From: Candidatus Colinaster scatohippi
GTDB lineage: Bacteria > Bacillota > Clostridia > Lachnospirales > Lachnospiraceae
Length of the DNA stretch: 37,863 nucleotides
Direction: 5' to 3'
NCBI GenBank assembly: GCA_018064805.1
Contig: JAGHUN010000002.1
Coordinates: 1-37,863, forward strand
Shown here: positions 24,460-33,522 of the stretch, in pieces
How positions within the stretch are numbered: the first letter of the stretch is position 1
Layout of the letters: each line of letters starts with the position of its first letter
The notes under the pieces: model-generated
Told to the model about the DNA's origin: nothing
Seen by the model: the letters and a program-made list of their open reading frames with translations, nothing else
Database searches by the model: none
Made by a program: the position numbers and the translations under genes

Positions 24460-25004
24460 GAGTTATAGCAGGAACTGCAAGGTCGATGCCCCTGGTTACA
24501 CCAAAGGGTGATGGAACAAGACCTACGACTGATAGAATAAAGGAAACTTTGTTTAATATTCTTCAATGTGACGTTCCGGGAGCTGTTTTTTGTGATTTTT
24601 TTGCAGGAAGTGGCGGAATTGGCATAGAAGCACTAAGCCGTGGGGCCAAACATTCTTACTTTGTAGATAATAATAAAGAGGCTTTAGAGTGTATTAAAAA
24701 GAATATTGCCTTTACTAAATTTGCTGATAAGTCTACAGTTATAGCCCGCGATGTAAGAGATGCAATATATGAGATTCATGATACGGTAGACATTATTTTC
24801 ATGGACCCACCCTATTCACAAGGGCTTGAATTTGATATAATGCAAATGCTAAAGAATGTTAAATTTGTTGATGAAAATACGCTTATTATTATTGAAGCGG
24901 ATATAGACAACGATTTGAGTGGTATAGAGTCACTTGGATATATAATGACAAGAGAAAAGTGTTATAAAACAAATAAACATGTATTTTTCAGATTGGAGCA
25001 GTAA
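24456..25004 (+). CDS. rsmD: 16S rRNA (guanine(966)-N2)-methyltransferase RsmD
   Basis: RsmD methylates G966 of 16S rRNA with S-adenosylmethionine during small-subunit assembly. The 182-residue Rossmann-fold protein starts [30 protein letters not shown], the typical RsmD opening. It has the SAM-binding [20 protein letters not shown] and the catalytic DPPY in [11 protein letters not shown]. It starts inside the stop of the topoisomerase gene (4-base ATGA overlap). It ends in a TAATG overlap with coaD, so all three are translated from one message. The rsmD-coaD pair is widely conserved in Firmicutes. Confidence 0.96.
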   Translation: MRVIAGTARSMPLVTPKGDGTRPTTDRIKETLFNILQCDVPGAVFCDFFAGSGGIGIEALSRGAKHSYFVDNNKEALECIKKNIAFTKFADKSTVIARDVRDAIYEIHDTVDIIFMDPPYSQGLEFDIMQMLKNVKFVDENTLIIIEADIDNDLSGIESLGYIMTREKCYKTNKHVFFRLEQ

Positions 25005-25495
25005 TGAAGAAAGCAGTATATCCCGGAAGTTTTGATCCATTGACATTTGGGCATCTGGATATTATTAAAAGAGCAGCTGATATTTTTGATGAATTGACGG
25101 TTGCTGTGCTTGACAATAAGGCTAAGACACCATTGTTTTCCGCAGAGGACCGTGTTAAAATAATTAAGGAAGCGACTAAGGATTTACCTAATGTTAGAGT
25201 TGAATCATTTAGTGGTCTTCTTATTGATTATGCAAAAGAAAATGATTGTCATGTTTCAGTCAGAGGCCTTCGTGCCATTACTGATTTTGACTATGAATTG
25301 CAGATTGCACAGACTAATAGAATGCTAAGTAAGGGTGAACTTGATACGATGTTTTTGACAACATCAGTTGAATATTCGTATCTTAGTTCTTCAGGAGTAA
25401 AAGAAATTGCAGCGTTTGGCGGAGATATTTCTAAATGTGTTCCTGAGTTTGTTGCTAAACTAGTATATGACAGATTTAATCAGGTGAGAGGTTAA
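25004..25495 (+). CDS. coaD: Pantetheine-phosphate adenylyltransferase CoaD
   Basis: CoaD transfers AMP from ATP to 4'-phosphopantetheine, the penultimate step of coenzyme A synthesis. It is a full-length 163-residue nucleotidyltransferase with the ATP-binding [10 protein letters not shown] near the N-terminus. [20 protein letters not shown] is the family's central block, and [17 protein letters not shown] gives the C-terminal ATP-contacting motif. The start overlaps the rsmD stop by one base (TAATG). The next gene begins 2 bases after its stop, with GAGAGG inside the end of coaD acting as RBS. Confidence 0.98.
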   Translation: MKKAVYPGSFDPLTFGHLDIIKRAADIFDELTVAVLDNKAKTPLFSAEDRVKIIKEATKDLPNVRVESFSGLLIDYAKENDCHVSVRGLRAITDFDYELQIAQTNRMLSKGELDTMFLTTSVEYSYLSSSGVKEIAAFGGDISKCVPEFVAKLVYDRFNQVRG

Positions 25496-25497
25496 TA

Positions 25498-26205
25498 ATG
25501 AACAGTAAGATTGAACAGACTATAGAAGATATTGAACAGCTTATAGCCAGCTGTAAATTTAAAGCTTTTTCAAGTACGCATATTGTTGTAGATAAGGAAG
25601 AGATTGAAAGTCTTATTGATGAGCTTCGTAAGCGAGCTCCGGAAGAGATTAAACAGTATCAGAAGATAATTAGTAATAGAGAAGCTATTATTAATGATGC
25701 TAAGGCTAAGGCCCAGGGCCTTATAGATCAGGCAACAGCGCAGACATCAGAGCTTATAAGTCAGCACGAGATTATGCTTAGAGCATATGAGCAGGCTGAT
25801 CAGGTTGTTAATGAGGCTATTTACAAAGCTCAGGAGATTATTGATAACGCAACACTAGAGGCTAATGAACTTAAGATGTCAGCGATGTCTTATACAGATT
25901 CACTTCTTGCTCAGGTTGAAGATATTGTTGGACATTATCTTGGACAGACTAATACTAAGTATAATGAGATGATGGGTTCACTTAATGAGTGTTATGATGT
26001 TGTAAGAGCTAATAGACAGGAGCTTATCGAGGATGCAGCCCAGGATTCAGGGGTTGATATTGAAGAGTTTTTAAGTGACAGTGCACCATCTATACCGCCT
26101 GTTAATGCAGTTGCTAACGAAAGTGAGCCTGCAGTACAGGAAGCAGTGATAACAGATACAGCTGATAAAGTGGCTGATGCAACTGTTAATTTAGACCTGA
26201 TATAG
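25498..26205 (+). CDS. Coiled-coil protein, DivIVA/ATPase-subunit-like, unknown function
   Basis: A 235-residue soluble protein I cannot name. Residues about 1-50 form a head with IVVDKEEIESLIDELRKRAPEEIKQY. Residues 55-160 are one long helix with repeating Ala-rich heptads (INDAKAKAQGLIDQATAQTSEL, then VNEAIYKAQEIIDNATLEANEL). That style is seen in V/F-type ATPase stalk subunits and in DivIVA relatives. The last 50 residues (SAPSIPPVNAVANESEP...) are acidic, Pro/Ala/Val-rich and probably disordered. There is no membrane segment. It is co-translated with coaD and ends at a strong terminator. A DivIVA-like scaffold linked to envelope growth is possible given the amidase gene next door, but that is a guess. 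Confidence 0.75.
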   Translation: MNSKIEQTIEDIEQLIASCKFKAFSSTHIVVDKEEIESLIDELRKRAPEEIKQYQKIISNREAIINDAKAKAQGLIDQATAQTSELISQHEIMLRAYEQADQVVNEAIYKAQEIIDNATLEANELKMSAMSYTDSLLAQVEDIVGHYLGQTNTKYNEMMGSLNECYDVVRANRQELIEDAAQDSGVDIEEFLSDSAPSIPPVNAVANESEPAVQEAVITDTADKVADATVNLDLI

Positions 26206-26212
26206 TTAAATT

Positions 26213-26242
26213 AAGACCTGTGTTTTACAGGTCTTTTCTTTT
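26213..26242 (+). terminator. Intrinsic terminator after the coiled-coil gene
   Basis: AAGACCTGT (26213-26221) pairs perfectly with ACAGGTCTT (26227-26235) around the loop GTTTT. TTCTTTT follows. It is a strong terminator only 10 bases from the start of the amidase gene. TATAGT at 26201-26206 is the nearest -10-like hexamer for that gene, with no good -35. Confidence 0.9.
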
Positions 26243-26252
26243 GGATAGATAA

Positions 26253-27611
26253 ATGCGTAGAAATAATAATTTGTACAAGTTAATAAGAGCATTCATAGGA
26301 ATATTTGTTGCGGCATTTTTATGTATTTTTAGCAAGGCCGAATGTTATGCTGATAATGTAGTTGTGGTTATTGATCCGGGGCATGGCGGTAGCAATCTTG
26401 GTGGGAATACCGATGAATATATTGAGCAGGAACTGACAATTCAGGTTGCAAAATATATGGCTGAACGTCTTGAACAATATGATGGAATAACAGTATATCT
26501 TACCCATGATGAAATAGGTGAAAAAGACCTAACACGAGAGGAAAGAGCAACAATAGCTGCTGAACATAATGCTGATTTTTTGTTTTCACTTCATTTCAAT
26601 ATGTCTGAAAATCATAATTTGTATGGGGCAGAGGTTTGGACATCCGCATTTGGAACATATTATCAGAGAGGTCAGGAATTTGGCCATATTGTAATGGATG
26701 GGCTTCATGGGGATTTGGATTTCTTTGACAGAGGCGTTAAGACAAAGCTTGGAAAAGATGGTGATGATTATTATGGAATAATTCTGTATGCTCAAAAAAA
26801 GAATATTCCTGCAGTAATAATTGAACATTGTCATCTTGATGAGCCAAGAGATAATTATTTCCTTACAGAAACAGAAAATCCATATAAGACCTTTGGTTAT
26901 GTTGATGCCGATGCTGTTGCAAAGTATTTCAGATTATCTTCAGCAAAGCTTGGAGTTGACTATTCTGATTATCAGTATGAAAAGATAGATATACCGACCT
27001 TGCCGGTTGGTCAGGACAAAACATCGCCTGAGTTTTGTACAGTAAATTTGGAAGAAGTAAGGAATAATACTGCTATAGTATCCATAAATGCAAAGGATTC
27101 GGATGGCAGTATTCAATATTATCAGTACTCAACTGATGGTGGAAATAACTTTTCGATGCTTTATCCGTGGAATAATAAGCCTGATGCCAAGGAGGCACTT
27201 GATACAGAGGAAATACAGGTAGAAATTCCTTTAGTCACAGGCAAAGAAGCGCAGCTTACGGTTAGGGCATATAACAGATATGAATTATATGCTGACAGTA
27301 GTTTATTGACACTTCCGGCAGGTGAAGAAGTTGTTGTTGTAGCGGAAGATGATGATGAATATGATGACTATGAAGAAATAGTTATCGATGCCGACAAGTC
27401 TAAAAATAAGAAAACTAAGAAGGATAAGTTAACGGAAAAATATAAAAAGAAAAATATATCCGAAGACAGTAAGCCGATTGCCGATGAATTGTTTTTGTAT
27501 ATGATAGGCGGATTGCTGCTTTTAGCTCTTATTGTATCTACATTTATTGTAATATATGTAAGTAATCTTAGGAGAAGACGCAGAAGAAGAAGAAAAAGAA
27601 GAAGACGTTAG
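26253..27611 (+). CDS. N-acetylmuramoyl-L-alanine amidase, membrane-anchored with poly-Arg tail
   Basis: A zinc amidase of the Amidase_3 family that cuts the lactyl-amide bond between muramic acid and the stem peptide. The 452-residue precursor has a signal sequence (about 1-33) and a catalytic domain (about 36-228). Metal and catalytic residues are visible as H44 (DPGHGG), E58, H114 (FSLHFN) and E191 (VIIEHCHL). An Ig-like beta region follows (about 255-345), then a charged Asp/Glu/Lys linker, a transmembrane helix (about 412-437) and 13 terminal residues that are all Arg except one Lys (440-452). This C-terminal anchor with a basic cytoplasmic end is unusual for amidases; no LPxTG precedes it. 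GGAT at 26243-26246 is the nearest RBS. Confidence 0.9.
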   Translation: MRRNNNLYKLIRAFIGIFVAAFLCIFSKAECYADNVVVVIDPGHGGSNLGGNTDEYIEQELTIQVAKYMAERLEQYDGITVYLTHDEIGEKDLTREERATIAAEHNADFLFSLHFNMSENHNLYGAEVWTSAFGTYYQRGQEFGHIVMDGLHGDLDFFDRGVKTKLGKDGDDYYGIILYAQKKNIPAVIIEHCHLDEPRDNYFLTETENPYKTFGYVDADAVAKYFRLSSAKLGVDYSDYQYEKIDIPTLPVGQDKTSPEFCTVNLEEVRNNTAIVSINAKDSDGSIQYYQYSTDGGNNFSMLYPWNNKPDAKEALDTEEIQVEIPLVTGKEAQLTVRAYNRYELYADSSLLTLPAGEEVVVVAEDDDEYDDYEEIVIDADKSKNKKTKKDKLTEKYKKKNISEDSKPIADELFLYMIGGLLLLALIVSTFIVIYVSNLRRRRRRRRKRRRR

Positions 27612-27613
27612 TT

Positions 27614-28312
27614 ATGAGATTGGATAAGTATTTGTGTGAGCTTGGTAAAGGAACCAGATCCGAGGTAAAGGATCTGATAAAAAAGAAAAAAGTATCAGTA
27701 GACGGAAGTATTATTACTGATGCCGGATACCAGGTTAATGATAATAGCGAAGTAATGCTTGATGGTGAAAAATTAATGTACGAAGAATTTAGATATTATA
27801 TGTTAAATAAGCCGGCTGGGGTGGTCTCCGCCACAGAGGATAATATTGATAAAACTGTTATTGATCTTCTGGAAGGGGAAAATACACGTGGGCTTTTTCT
27901 GGTTGGCAGACTTGATAAGGATACAGAAGGGCTGTTGCTTATAACTAATGATGGTGATATGAGTCATAGGTTACTTAGTCCTAAAAAGCATGTTGATAAG
28001 TGTTATTACGTAGAACTGGTTAATAAGATTGATAAAGAGTCTATTGCAAGACTTACAGAGGGTGTTGATATTGGCGATGATGAACTGACTTTACCTGCTA
28101 AGGTAGAAGCTATTTCGCCTACATCTGTATATCTGACAATAACAGAAGGACGATATCATCAGGTTAAGCGAATGATGCTTGCAGTTGATAATGAGGTTAA
28201 GTTTTTAAAAAGGGTCAGTTTTGGTCCTCTTGAATTAGATAAGAATCTTAAGCCGGGTGAATATAGAAGGCTTGATGATGATGAGATTCTTATGCTACAG
28301 ATAAAATGTTAG
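27614..28312 (+). CDS. Pseudouridine synthase of the RsuA/RluB family
   Basis: This enzyme makes pseudouridine in rRNA. The N-terminal S4 RNA-binding domain is seen in MRLDKYLCELGKGTRSEVKDLIKKKKVSVDG. The catalytic domain contains GRLDKDTEGLLLITNDG, in which the Asp of RLD is the nucleophile, preceded by YMLNKPAGVVSATED. At 232 residues without a C-terminal extension it is closer to RsuA (16S U516) than to RluB (23S U2605), but the target base is not certain. It starts 2 bases after the amidase stop. The purine-rich repeat encoding the amidase's Arg tail directly precedes it, and no standard RBS is evident. A second pathway role is unlikely. Confidence 0.92.
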   Translation: MRLDKYLCELGKGTRSEVKDLIKKKKVSVDGSIITDAGYQVNDNSEVMLDGEKLMYEEFRYYMLNKPAGVVSATEDNIDKTVIDLLEGENTRGLFLVGRLDKDTEGLLLITNDGDMSHRLLSPKKHVDKCYYVELVNKIDKESIARLTEGVDIGDDELTLPAKVEAISPTSVYLTITEGRYHQVKRMMLAVDNEVKFLKRVSFGPLELDKNLKPGEYRRLDDDEILMLQIKC

Positions 28313-28333
28313 ACTAAGTTTGTAAGGAATATT

Positions 28334-30331
28334 ATGTTTTTACCAATTTCAAAAGATGATTTAAAAGAAAGAGGAATTGAACAGCTTGATTTTGTATATG
28401 TTTGTGGTGATGCCTATGTGGATCATCCGAGTTTTGGTGCCGCAATCATATGTAGAATATTAGAAAGTCATGGATATACTGTTGGTATAATAGCTCAGCC
28501 GGATTGGAAGGATGATAATAGTATTTCGATTCTTGGCAGACCGCGTCTTGGATTTATGGTTTCGTCGGGAAATATGGATTCTATGGTTAATCACTATTTT
28601 GTTAGTAAGAAGCATAGGCCAAGTGATGCTTATACTCCTGGTGGAGAGCCATATAAAAGGCCTGACCACGCCACAGTAGTGTATAGTAATCTCATTAGAC
28701 GTACATACAAGGACATTCCAATTATAATTGGTGGAATTGAAGCGAGTTTGAGACGACTTGCTCACTACGATTATTGGTCAGATTCTTTCAAACGTTCGAT
28801 TTTGCTTGACTCTCAGGCAGATATTATCAGCTATGGAATGGGAGAACGTTCGGTTGTTGAAATAGCTGATGCACTTAATAGTGGTATAGATGTAAAAGAT
28901 ATTACATTTATAAAAGGAACAGAATACAAAACAAAGAATATAGATGGACTATATGAGAATATATTATTACCCTCATATGATGAAATGAAGCTTGATAAGA
29001 AGCGTTATGCAGATAGCTTTAGAATTCAAAGTGCAAATACTGATTCTATTACAGGTAAGGTACTTGTTGAAGAATATCCTAATGGAAATTATGTTGTACA
29101 GAATCCGCCACAGCCACCACTTAGTATGACTGAAATGGATGATGTATATTCATTACCATATGAGAGAACATATCACCCTATTTATGAGGATATGGGTGGG
29201 GTGCCGGCTATTTCGGAAATAAAGTTTTCACTTATTAGTAATCGTGGCTGCTTTGGCGGGTGTAACTTCTGCGCTCTGACATTTCATCAGGGAAGAACTA
29301 TACAGTGCAGAAGCCACGAGTCTATTATAGAGGAAGCCAAAATCATTATTAATGATAAGGACTTTAAGGGATATATTCATGATGTAGGAGGTCCGACAGC
29401 TAATTTTAGGCATCCGAGTTGTGAAAAACAGCTTACCAAGGGAGTGTGCCAGAACAGACAGTGCTTATTTCCTAAACCATGTCCTAATCTTAAAGTGGAC
29501 CACAGTGACTATTTGTCATTACTAAGGAAACTTCGTTCGCTTCCGGGAGTTAAAAAGGTATTTATTCGTTCGGGAATAAGATTTGATTATTTGATAGAGG
29601 ACAAGGATGATACTTTTTTTAGGGAGCTGGTTGAACATCATGTTAGTGGACAGCTTAAAGTGGCGCCTGAACATATTTGTGATGAGGTATTATCTAAATT
29701 AGGTAAGCCTGAAAATGCGGTATATGAGAGATTTAGGAAGAAGTATAAGGAAATAAATGATAAGCTTGGCCTTAAGCAGTTCCTTGTGCCGTATCTTATG
29801 AGTTCTCATCCGGGAAGTACGCTTAAGGAAGCTATTGCTTTGGCTGAATATCTGAGGGATCTTGGCTATATGCCGGAACAGGTGCAGGATTTTTATCCGA
29901 CTCCTAGTACGGCAAGTACGGTTATGTATTATACAGGAATTGATCCTATTACCGGTAAGCAGGTTTATGTTGAGCATAATCCTCATGAAAAGGCTATGCA
30001 GAGAGCACTTATTCAATACCGAAACCCTAAGAATTATGAGCTTGTTATGGAGGCGCTTAAAAAGGCAAATAGGGAGGACCTGATTGGATTTGGTCCTAAG
30101 TGCCTTATTAAGCCACGCAAAATGTCTGATGGTGCAGGACATACCTACAAGGACGGTAAGAATAACGGACATAACAATAAGAAGCTGCAGAAGGATATGC
30201 GGCAGAACGGTAAGGATACCGGAAAGCGTGAAAAAAACAATTCTTCCTTAAAAAACAGGAATTCTTCGCCAAATGGTAAAAATTCAGGTAGTAAGAAAAA
30301 GACAATAAGGAATGTGCATAAAAAGAAGTAA
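28334..30331 (+). CDS. YgiQ family radical SAM protein
   Basis: A 665-residue protein with the UPF0313/YgiQ layout. It has an N-terminal region with [24 protein letters not shown], then a radical SAM core whose [4Fe-4S] motif CxxxCxxC is seen in [19 protein letters not shown], and a DUF3362-type C-terminal segment ([21 protein letters not shown]). A further cysteine cluster ([21 protein letters not shown]) probably has a metal role. The reaction is not known. Residues from about 597 to the end form a Lys/Asn/Gly/Ser-rich, probably disordered basic tail of about 70 residues. AAGGA (28324-28328) lies 5 bases before ATG 28334. It follows the pseudouridine synthase by 21 bases and is probably in one operon with it. 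Confidence 0.94.
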   Translation: MFLPISKDDLKERGIEQLDFVYVCGDAYVDHPSFGAAIICRILESHGYTVGIIAQPDWKDDNSISILGRPRLGFMVSSGNMDSMVNHYFVSKKHRPSDAYTPGGEPYKRPDHATVVYSNLIRRTYKDIPIIIGGIEASLRRLAHYDYWSDSFKRSILLDSQADIISYGMGERSVVEIADALNSGIDVKDITFIKGTEYKTKNIDGLYENILLPSYDEMKLDKKRYADSFRIQSANTDSITGKVLVEEYPNGNYVVQNPPQPPLSMTEMDDVYSLPYERTYHPIYEDMGGVPAISEIKFSLISNRGCFGGCNFCALTFHQGRTIQCRSHESIIEEAKIIINDKDFKGYIHDVGGPTANFRHPSCEKQLTKGVCQNRQCLFPKPCPNLKVDHSDYLSLLRKLRSLPGVKKVFIRSGIRFDYLIEDKDDTFFRELVEHHVSGQLKVAPEHICDEVLSKLGKPENAVYERFRKKYKEINDKLGLKQFLVPYLMSSHPGSTLKEAIALAEYLRDLGYMPEQVQDFYPTPSTASTVMYYTGIDPITGKQVYVEHNPHEKAMQRALIQYRNPKNYELVMEALKKANREDLIGFGPKCLIKPRKMSDGAGHTYKDGKNNGHNNKKLQKDMRQNGKDTGKREKNNSSLKNRNSSPNGKNSGSKKKTIRNVHKKK

Positions 30332-30351
30332 GTGAATGTGTGAGGAACAAT

Positions 30352-30924
30352 ATGGATTTTTTGTATAAAAAGCATCCTAAGGGAACGTATGAATATGTTT
30401 CATATAAAAGAATAGTTGATATTATTATTACTGTTATTCTTTTTGCGTTAGCATTGGGACTTTATATCATAGGAAGGATTACAACGGGAAGTAACCGGAA
30501 CCTTCTTACGATTGTGTCAGTTTTAGGACTTTTGCCGGCCTGTAAAATGGTGGTAGATGTTATTATGTGTTTCCGTGTAAAGAAGTGTAGTGAGGAATTT
30601 AGAACAGGTGTAGAAGCTAAAGTTGGCAAGCTCTGTGGCCTTTATAATATGTATTTTACTTCTTATGAGAAGAATTATTACATTGATCATCTGGTTATTA
30701 CGGGTAATTCGATAATAGGATACAGCTCATCAGATAAGTTTGTAGAGAAAGAATTTCATAAGCACATGAATGATTTGCTTAGAAAAGAAGGTTATAAGGA
30801 TGTGATGATTAAGGTATTTAATGATGCTGATAAATATCTTAATCGCTTAAGTGAATTGAACGAACTTGAAGATATAGATGCGAATGTAGGTATCTATGCA
30901 TTAATTAATAATGTAACTATATAA
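30352..30924 (+). CDS. Hypothetical membrane protein with two N-terminal transmembrane segments
   Basis: I recognise no family. The 190-residue protein has a basic N-terminus (MDFLYKKHPKGTYEYVSYKR) and two hydrophobic helices at about 22-43 and 52-75. A cytoplasmic-looking domain of about 115 residues follows, of mixed alpha/beta character (VGKLCGLYNMYFTSYEKNYYIDHLVITGNSIIGYSS) and ending with a short acidic helix. ATG 30352 is preferred over GTG 30340 because GAGGA (30342-30346) is 5 bases upstream. It is squeezed between two radical SAM genes, 20 bases after YgiQ and 16 before TIGR03960, so it shares their transcript. The domain may bind a ligand or RNA, but nothing in the sequence proves it. 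Confidence 0.8.
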   Translation: MDFLYKKHPKGTYEYVSYKRIVDIIITVILFALALGLYIIGRITTGSNRNLLTIVSVLGLLPACKMVVDVIMCFRVKKCSEEFRTGVEAKVGKLCGLYNMYFTSYEKNYYIDHLVITGNSIIGYSSSDKFVEKEFHKHMNDLLRKEGYKDVMIKVFNDADKYLNRLSELNELEDIDANVGIYALINNVTI

Positions 30925-30940
30925 GTAATGAGGTATATAA

Positions 30941-32803
30941 ATGCTAGCACTTAGTGATGAGATACTGATGTCGGTTGATAAGCCGGCCAGATATATTGGT
31001 AATGAAATAAATAGTGTCGTTAAGGATAAGGATAAAGTAGATATCCGTATTGGAATGTGTTTTCCGGATGTATATGAAATAGGAATGAGTCATCTTGGAT
31101 TGCAGATATTGTATAGCATGTTTAACAGCTATGATGATGTGTGGTGCGAGAGAGTTTTTTCGCCGTGGACCGACTTGGATCCTATTATGCGCAAGCAGAG
31201 TATTCCACTCTTTGGCTTGGAAAGTCAGGAACCGGTTAAAAACATGGATTTCCTTGCTATTACAATACAGTATGAGATGTGCTATACCAATATTCTTCAG
31301 GTTCTTGAACTGTCGAAAATACCATTTAATGCTTGTGACAGGGCAGAGGATGATCCTATTGTTGTCGGAGGTGGTCCATGTACCTATAACCCGGAACCGA
31401 TAGCTCAGTTTTTTGATTTTTTCTATATCGGAGAAGGTGAAACTAAATATAGAGATATATTTGACTTATATAAAAAGCATAAGGCAGAGGGTACTTCGCG
31501 TAGGGATTTTCTTATAGAGGTAGCGAAGCTTGGAGGAATGTATGTCCCTAGTCTTTACGATGTTAGTTATAATGACGACGGTACAATTAAGTCGTTTACT
31601 GCGAATGTTCCCGGGATTCCTACACATATCGAGAAGGAAATAGTAAAGGATTTATCAAATACTCATTATCCTGATGCACCGGTTGTTCCCTTTATTAAGG
31701 TTACACAGGACAGAGTTGTGCTTGAGATTCAGCGTGGCTGTATCAGAGGCTGTCGTTTCTGTCAGGCGGGACAGTTGTACAGACCGGTTAGAGAAAGAGA
31801 TGTTGAATGGCTAAAAAAGCAGGCTATTAAGATGCTTGCAGCAACCGGCCATGAGGAGATATCTCTAAGTTCACTTAGTTCAAGTGACTATTCGGAACTA
31901 GAGGAGTTAGTTAACTTCCTGATTGCAGAGTGTAGAAGACGTTCTATTAATATTTCATTGCCATCTCTTAGAATTGATAATTTCTCTGTTGATGTAATGG
32001 GTAAGGTTCAGGATGTCAAGAAAAGTTCGCTTACATTTGCGCCTGAGGCCGGAACTCAGAGAATGAGAAATGTAATTAACAAGGGACTTACGGAAGAAGA
32101 TATTTTAAATGGTGCCAGACTTGCTTTTGCAAATGGATGGACGAGGGTAAAACTGTATTTCATGCTTGGGCTTCCGGGTGAGACTAAGGAAGATATAGAA
32201 GGAATAGGAATTCTTGCAGATAAGATTGCAAGAGAATTTTTTGATACTGTTCCAAAGGAAGAAAGAAAAAACGGACCGGTACAGATTGTTGCATCAACTT
32301 CCTTTTTTATACCGAAGCCATTTACGCCTTTCCAGTGGGCGCCTCAGGCTACAAAGGAAGATTTTATTGAGAAAGCATATATCTGCCGTAGTTCGGTAAT
32401 GGCTCAGCTTAATCAAAAACGAATCAAGTATAATTGGCATGAGACAGATGTCAGTGTTCTTGAAGGTATTATGGCCAGAGGCGATAGAAGGCTTGCACCT
32501 GCTATTTTAGAGGCATATAAGAAGGGCTGTCTTTACGATGCGTGGAGTGATACTTACAGACATGACTTATGGCTGGAAGCCTTTGACGAATGTGGTATTG
32601 ATATTCCGTTCTATACAACCAGGGAAAGAGATTTAGATGAAATATTCCCTTGGGATTTCCTGGATTGCGGAGTTTCTAAAGAGTATCTTAAAAAAGAATG
32701 GTTACGTTCCAAGGAAGGTGTTGTTACTCCGAATTGTGAGCAGAACTGCAATGGTTGTGGTGCTGCGAAATTTGGTGTTGGTATTTGCTTTAACAGAAAA
32801 TAA
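30941..32803 (+). CDS. TIGR03960 family B12-binding-like radical SAM protein
   Basis: A 620-residue radical SAM protein. The N-terminal part (about 1-200) resembles a cobalamin-binding fold (RIGMCFPDVYEIGMSHLGLQILY). The radical SAM core has CxxxCxxC in IQRGCIRGCRFCQAGQ. The C-terminal part contains a cysteine-rich end, NCEQNCNGCGAAKFGVGICF, which could hold a second cluster. The substrate is unknown. The family is nearly always encoded next to TIGR03936, as here (14 bases on), and near rng and rplU in Firmicutes, which suggests a role in ribosome or tRNA modification. GAGG (30930-30933) gives a good RBS at 7 bases. Confidence 0.95.
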   Translation: MLALSDEILMSVDKPARYIGNEINSVVKDKDKVDIRIGMCFPDVYEIGMSHLGLQILYSMFNSYDDVWCERVFSPWTDLDPIMRKQSIPLFGLESQEPVKNMDFLAITIQYEMCYTNILQVLELSKIPFNACDRAEDDPIVVGGGPCTYNPEPIAQFFDFFYIGEGETKYRDIFDLYKKHKAEGTSRRDFLIEVAKLGGMYVPSLYDVSYNDDGTIKSFTANVPGIPTHIEKEIVKDLSNTHYPDAPVVPFIKVTQDRVVLEIQRGCIRGCRFCQAGQLYRPVRERDVEWLKKQAIKMLAATGHEEISLSSLSSSDYSELEELVNFLIAECRRRSINISLPSLRIDNFSVDVMGKVQDVKKSSLTFAPEAGTQRMRNVINKGLTEEDILNGARLAFANGWTRVKLYFMLGLPGETKEDIEGIGILADKIAREFFDTVPKEERKNGPVQIVASTSFFIPKPFTPFQWAPQATKEDFIEKAYICRSSVMAQLNQKRIKYNWHETDVSVLEGIMARGDRRLAPAILEAYKKGCLYDAWSDTYRHDLWLEAFDECGIDIPFYTTRERDLDEIFPWDFLDCGVSKEYLKKEWLRSKEGVVTPNCEQNCNGCGAAKFGVGICFNRK

Positions 32804-32817
32804 AGGTTGGTAACTAC

Positions 32818-33519
32818 ATGAAGGTTAGAATAAAATTTAGCAAGCATGGTCCGGTTAAATATATCGGCCACCTTGATATTCTTAGATATTTTCAGAAAAG
32901 TATGAGAAGAGCTGAGGTTGATATTGCATATTCAACCGGATTTTCGCCTCATCAGATTATGAGCTTTGCACAGCCTCTTGGAGTTGGCATGGAAAGCGAT
33001 GGAGATTATCTGGATATAGAACTTAAAACGCATAATGGAGCAAAAGATTTAATAGACAGACTTAATTCTGTTATGGTGCCGGGAATGCGTATAGAGAATG
33101 CAGTTGAATTACCGGATGGCGTTAAAAATGCTATGGCATCTATTGCTGCGGCATCATATACTGTAACGCTTAAAAATGGCCAGGATTATCCTGAAGAGGT
33201 TGTTTCTAAGTGGGATGAATTTATAGCTTCTAAAAGTATTATTATTACTAAGGAAACTAAAAAGAATACCTTAGAGGTTGACCTTAAGCCACATATATAT
33301 GAGGCAAGTCTTAAAAATGATATATTTGAATGCCTGGTTGATGCCTCAAGTGCCGGCAATATTAAATCAACTCAGATACTCGAGGCTTTATATAATTATG
33401 CGGGAATCGAGTTTAATAAAATAGATTTTCAGGTTACCAGAATTGATACTTTTACTAATGAAGGCACAGAGGAAAAACCGAAACTCATTCCTTTGGATGC
33501 AATGGGAGTTACATTTTAG
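32818..33519 (+). CDS. TIGR03936 family radical SAM-associated protein (DUF2344)
   Basis: A 233-residue protein starting MKVRIKFSKHGPVKYIGHLDILRYFQKSMRRAEVDIAYSTGFSPHQIMSF, the hallmark of DUF2344/TIGR03936. In some organisms the domain is fused to the C-terminus of the TIGR03960 radical SAM protein, so the two very likely form one complex. Here they are separate genes. It contains no iron-sulfur motif of its own. The C-terminal half carries the family's second conserved block around NYAGIEFNKIDFQVTRID. The next gene begins 3 bases after its stop. Confidence 0.93.
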   Translation: MKVRIKFSKHGPVKYIGHLDILRYFQKSMRRAEVDIAYSTGFSPHQIMSFAQPLGVGMESDGDYLDIELKTHNGAKDLIDRLNSVMVPGMRIENAVELPDGVKNAMASIAAASYTVTLKNGQDYPEEVVSKWDEFIASKSIIITKETKKNTLEVDLKPHIYEASLKNDIFECLVDASSAGNIKSTQILEALYNYAGIEFNKIDFQVTRIDTFTNEGTEEKPKLIPLDAMGVTF

Positions 33520-33522
33520 CGG

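Noticed and set aside
27310-27335. LPAGE near the amidase C-terminal part as a sortase signal
   Set aside because: It lacks the Thr of LPxTG and is about 80 residues before the membrane helix, whereas sorting motifs lie directly before the helix.
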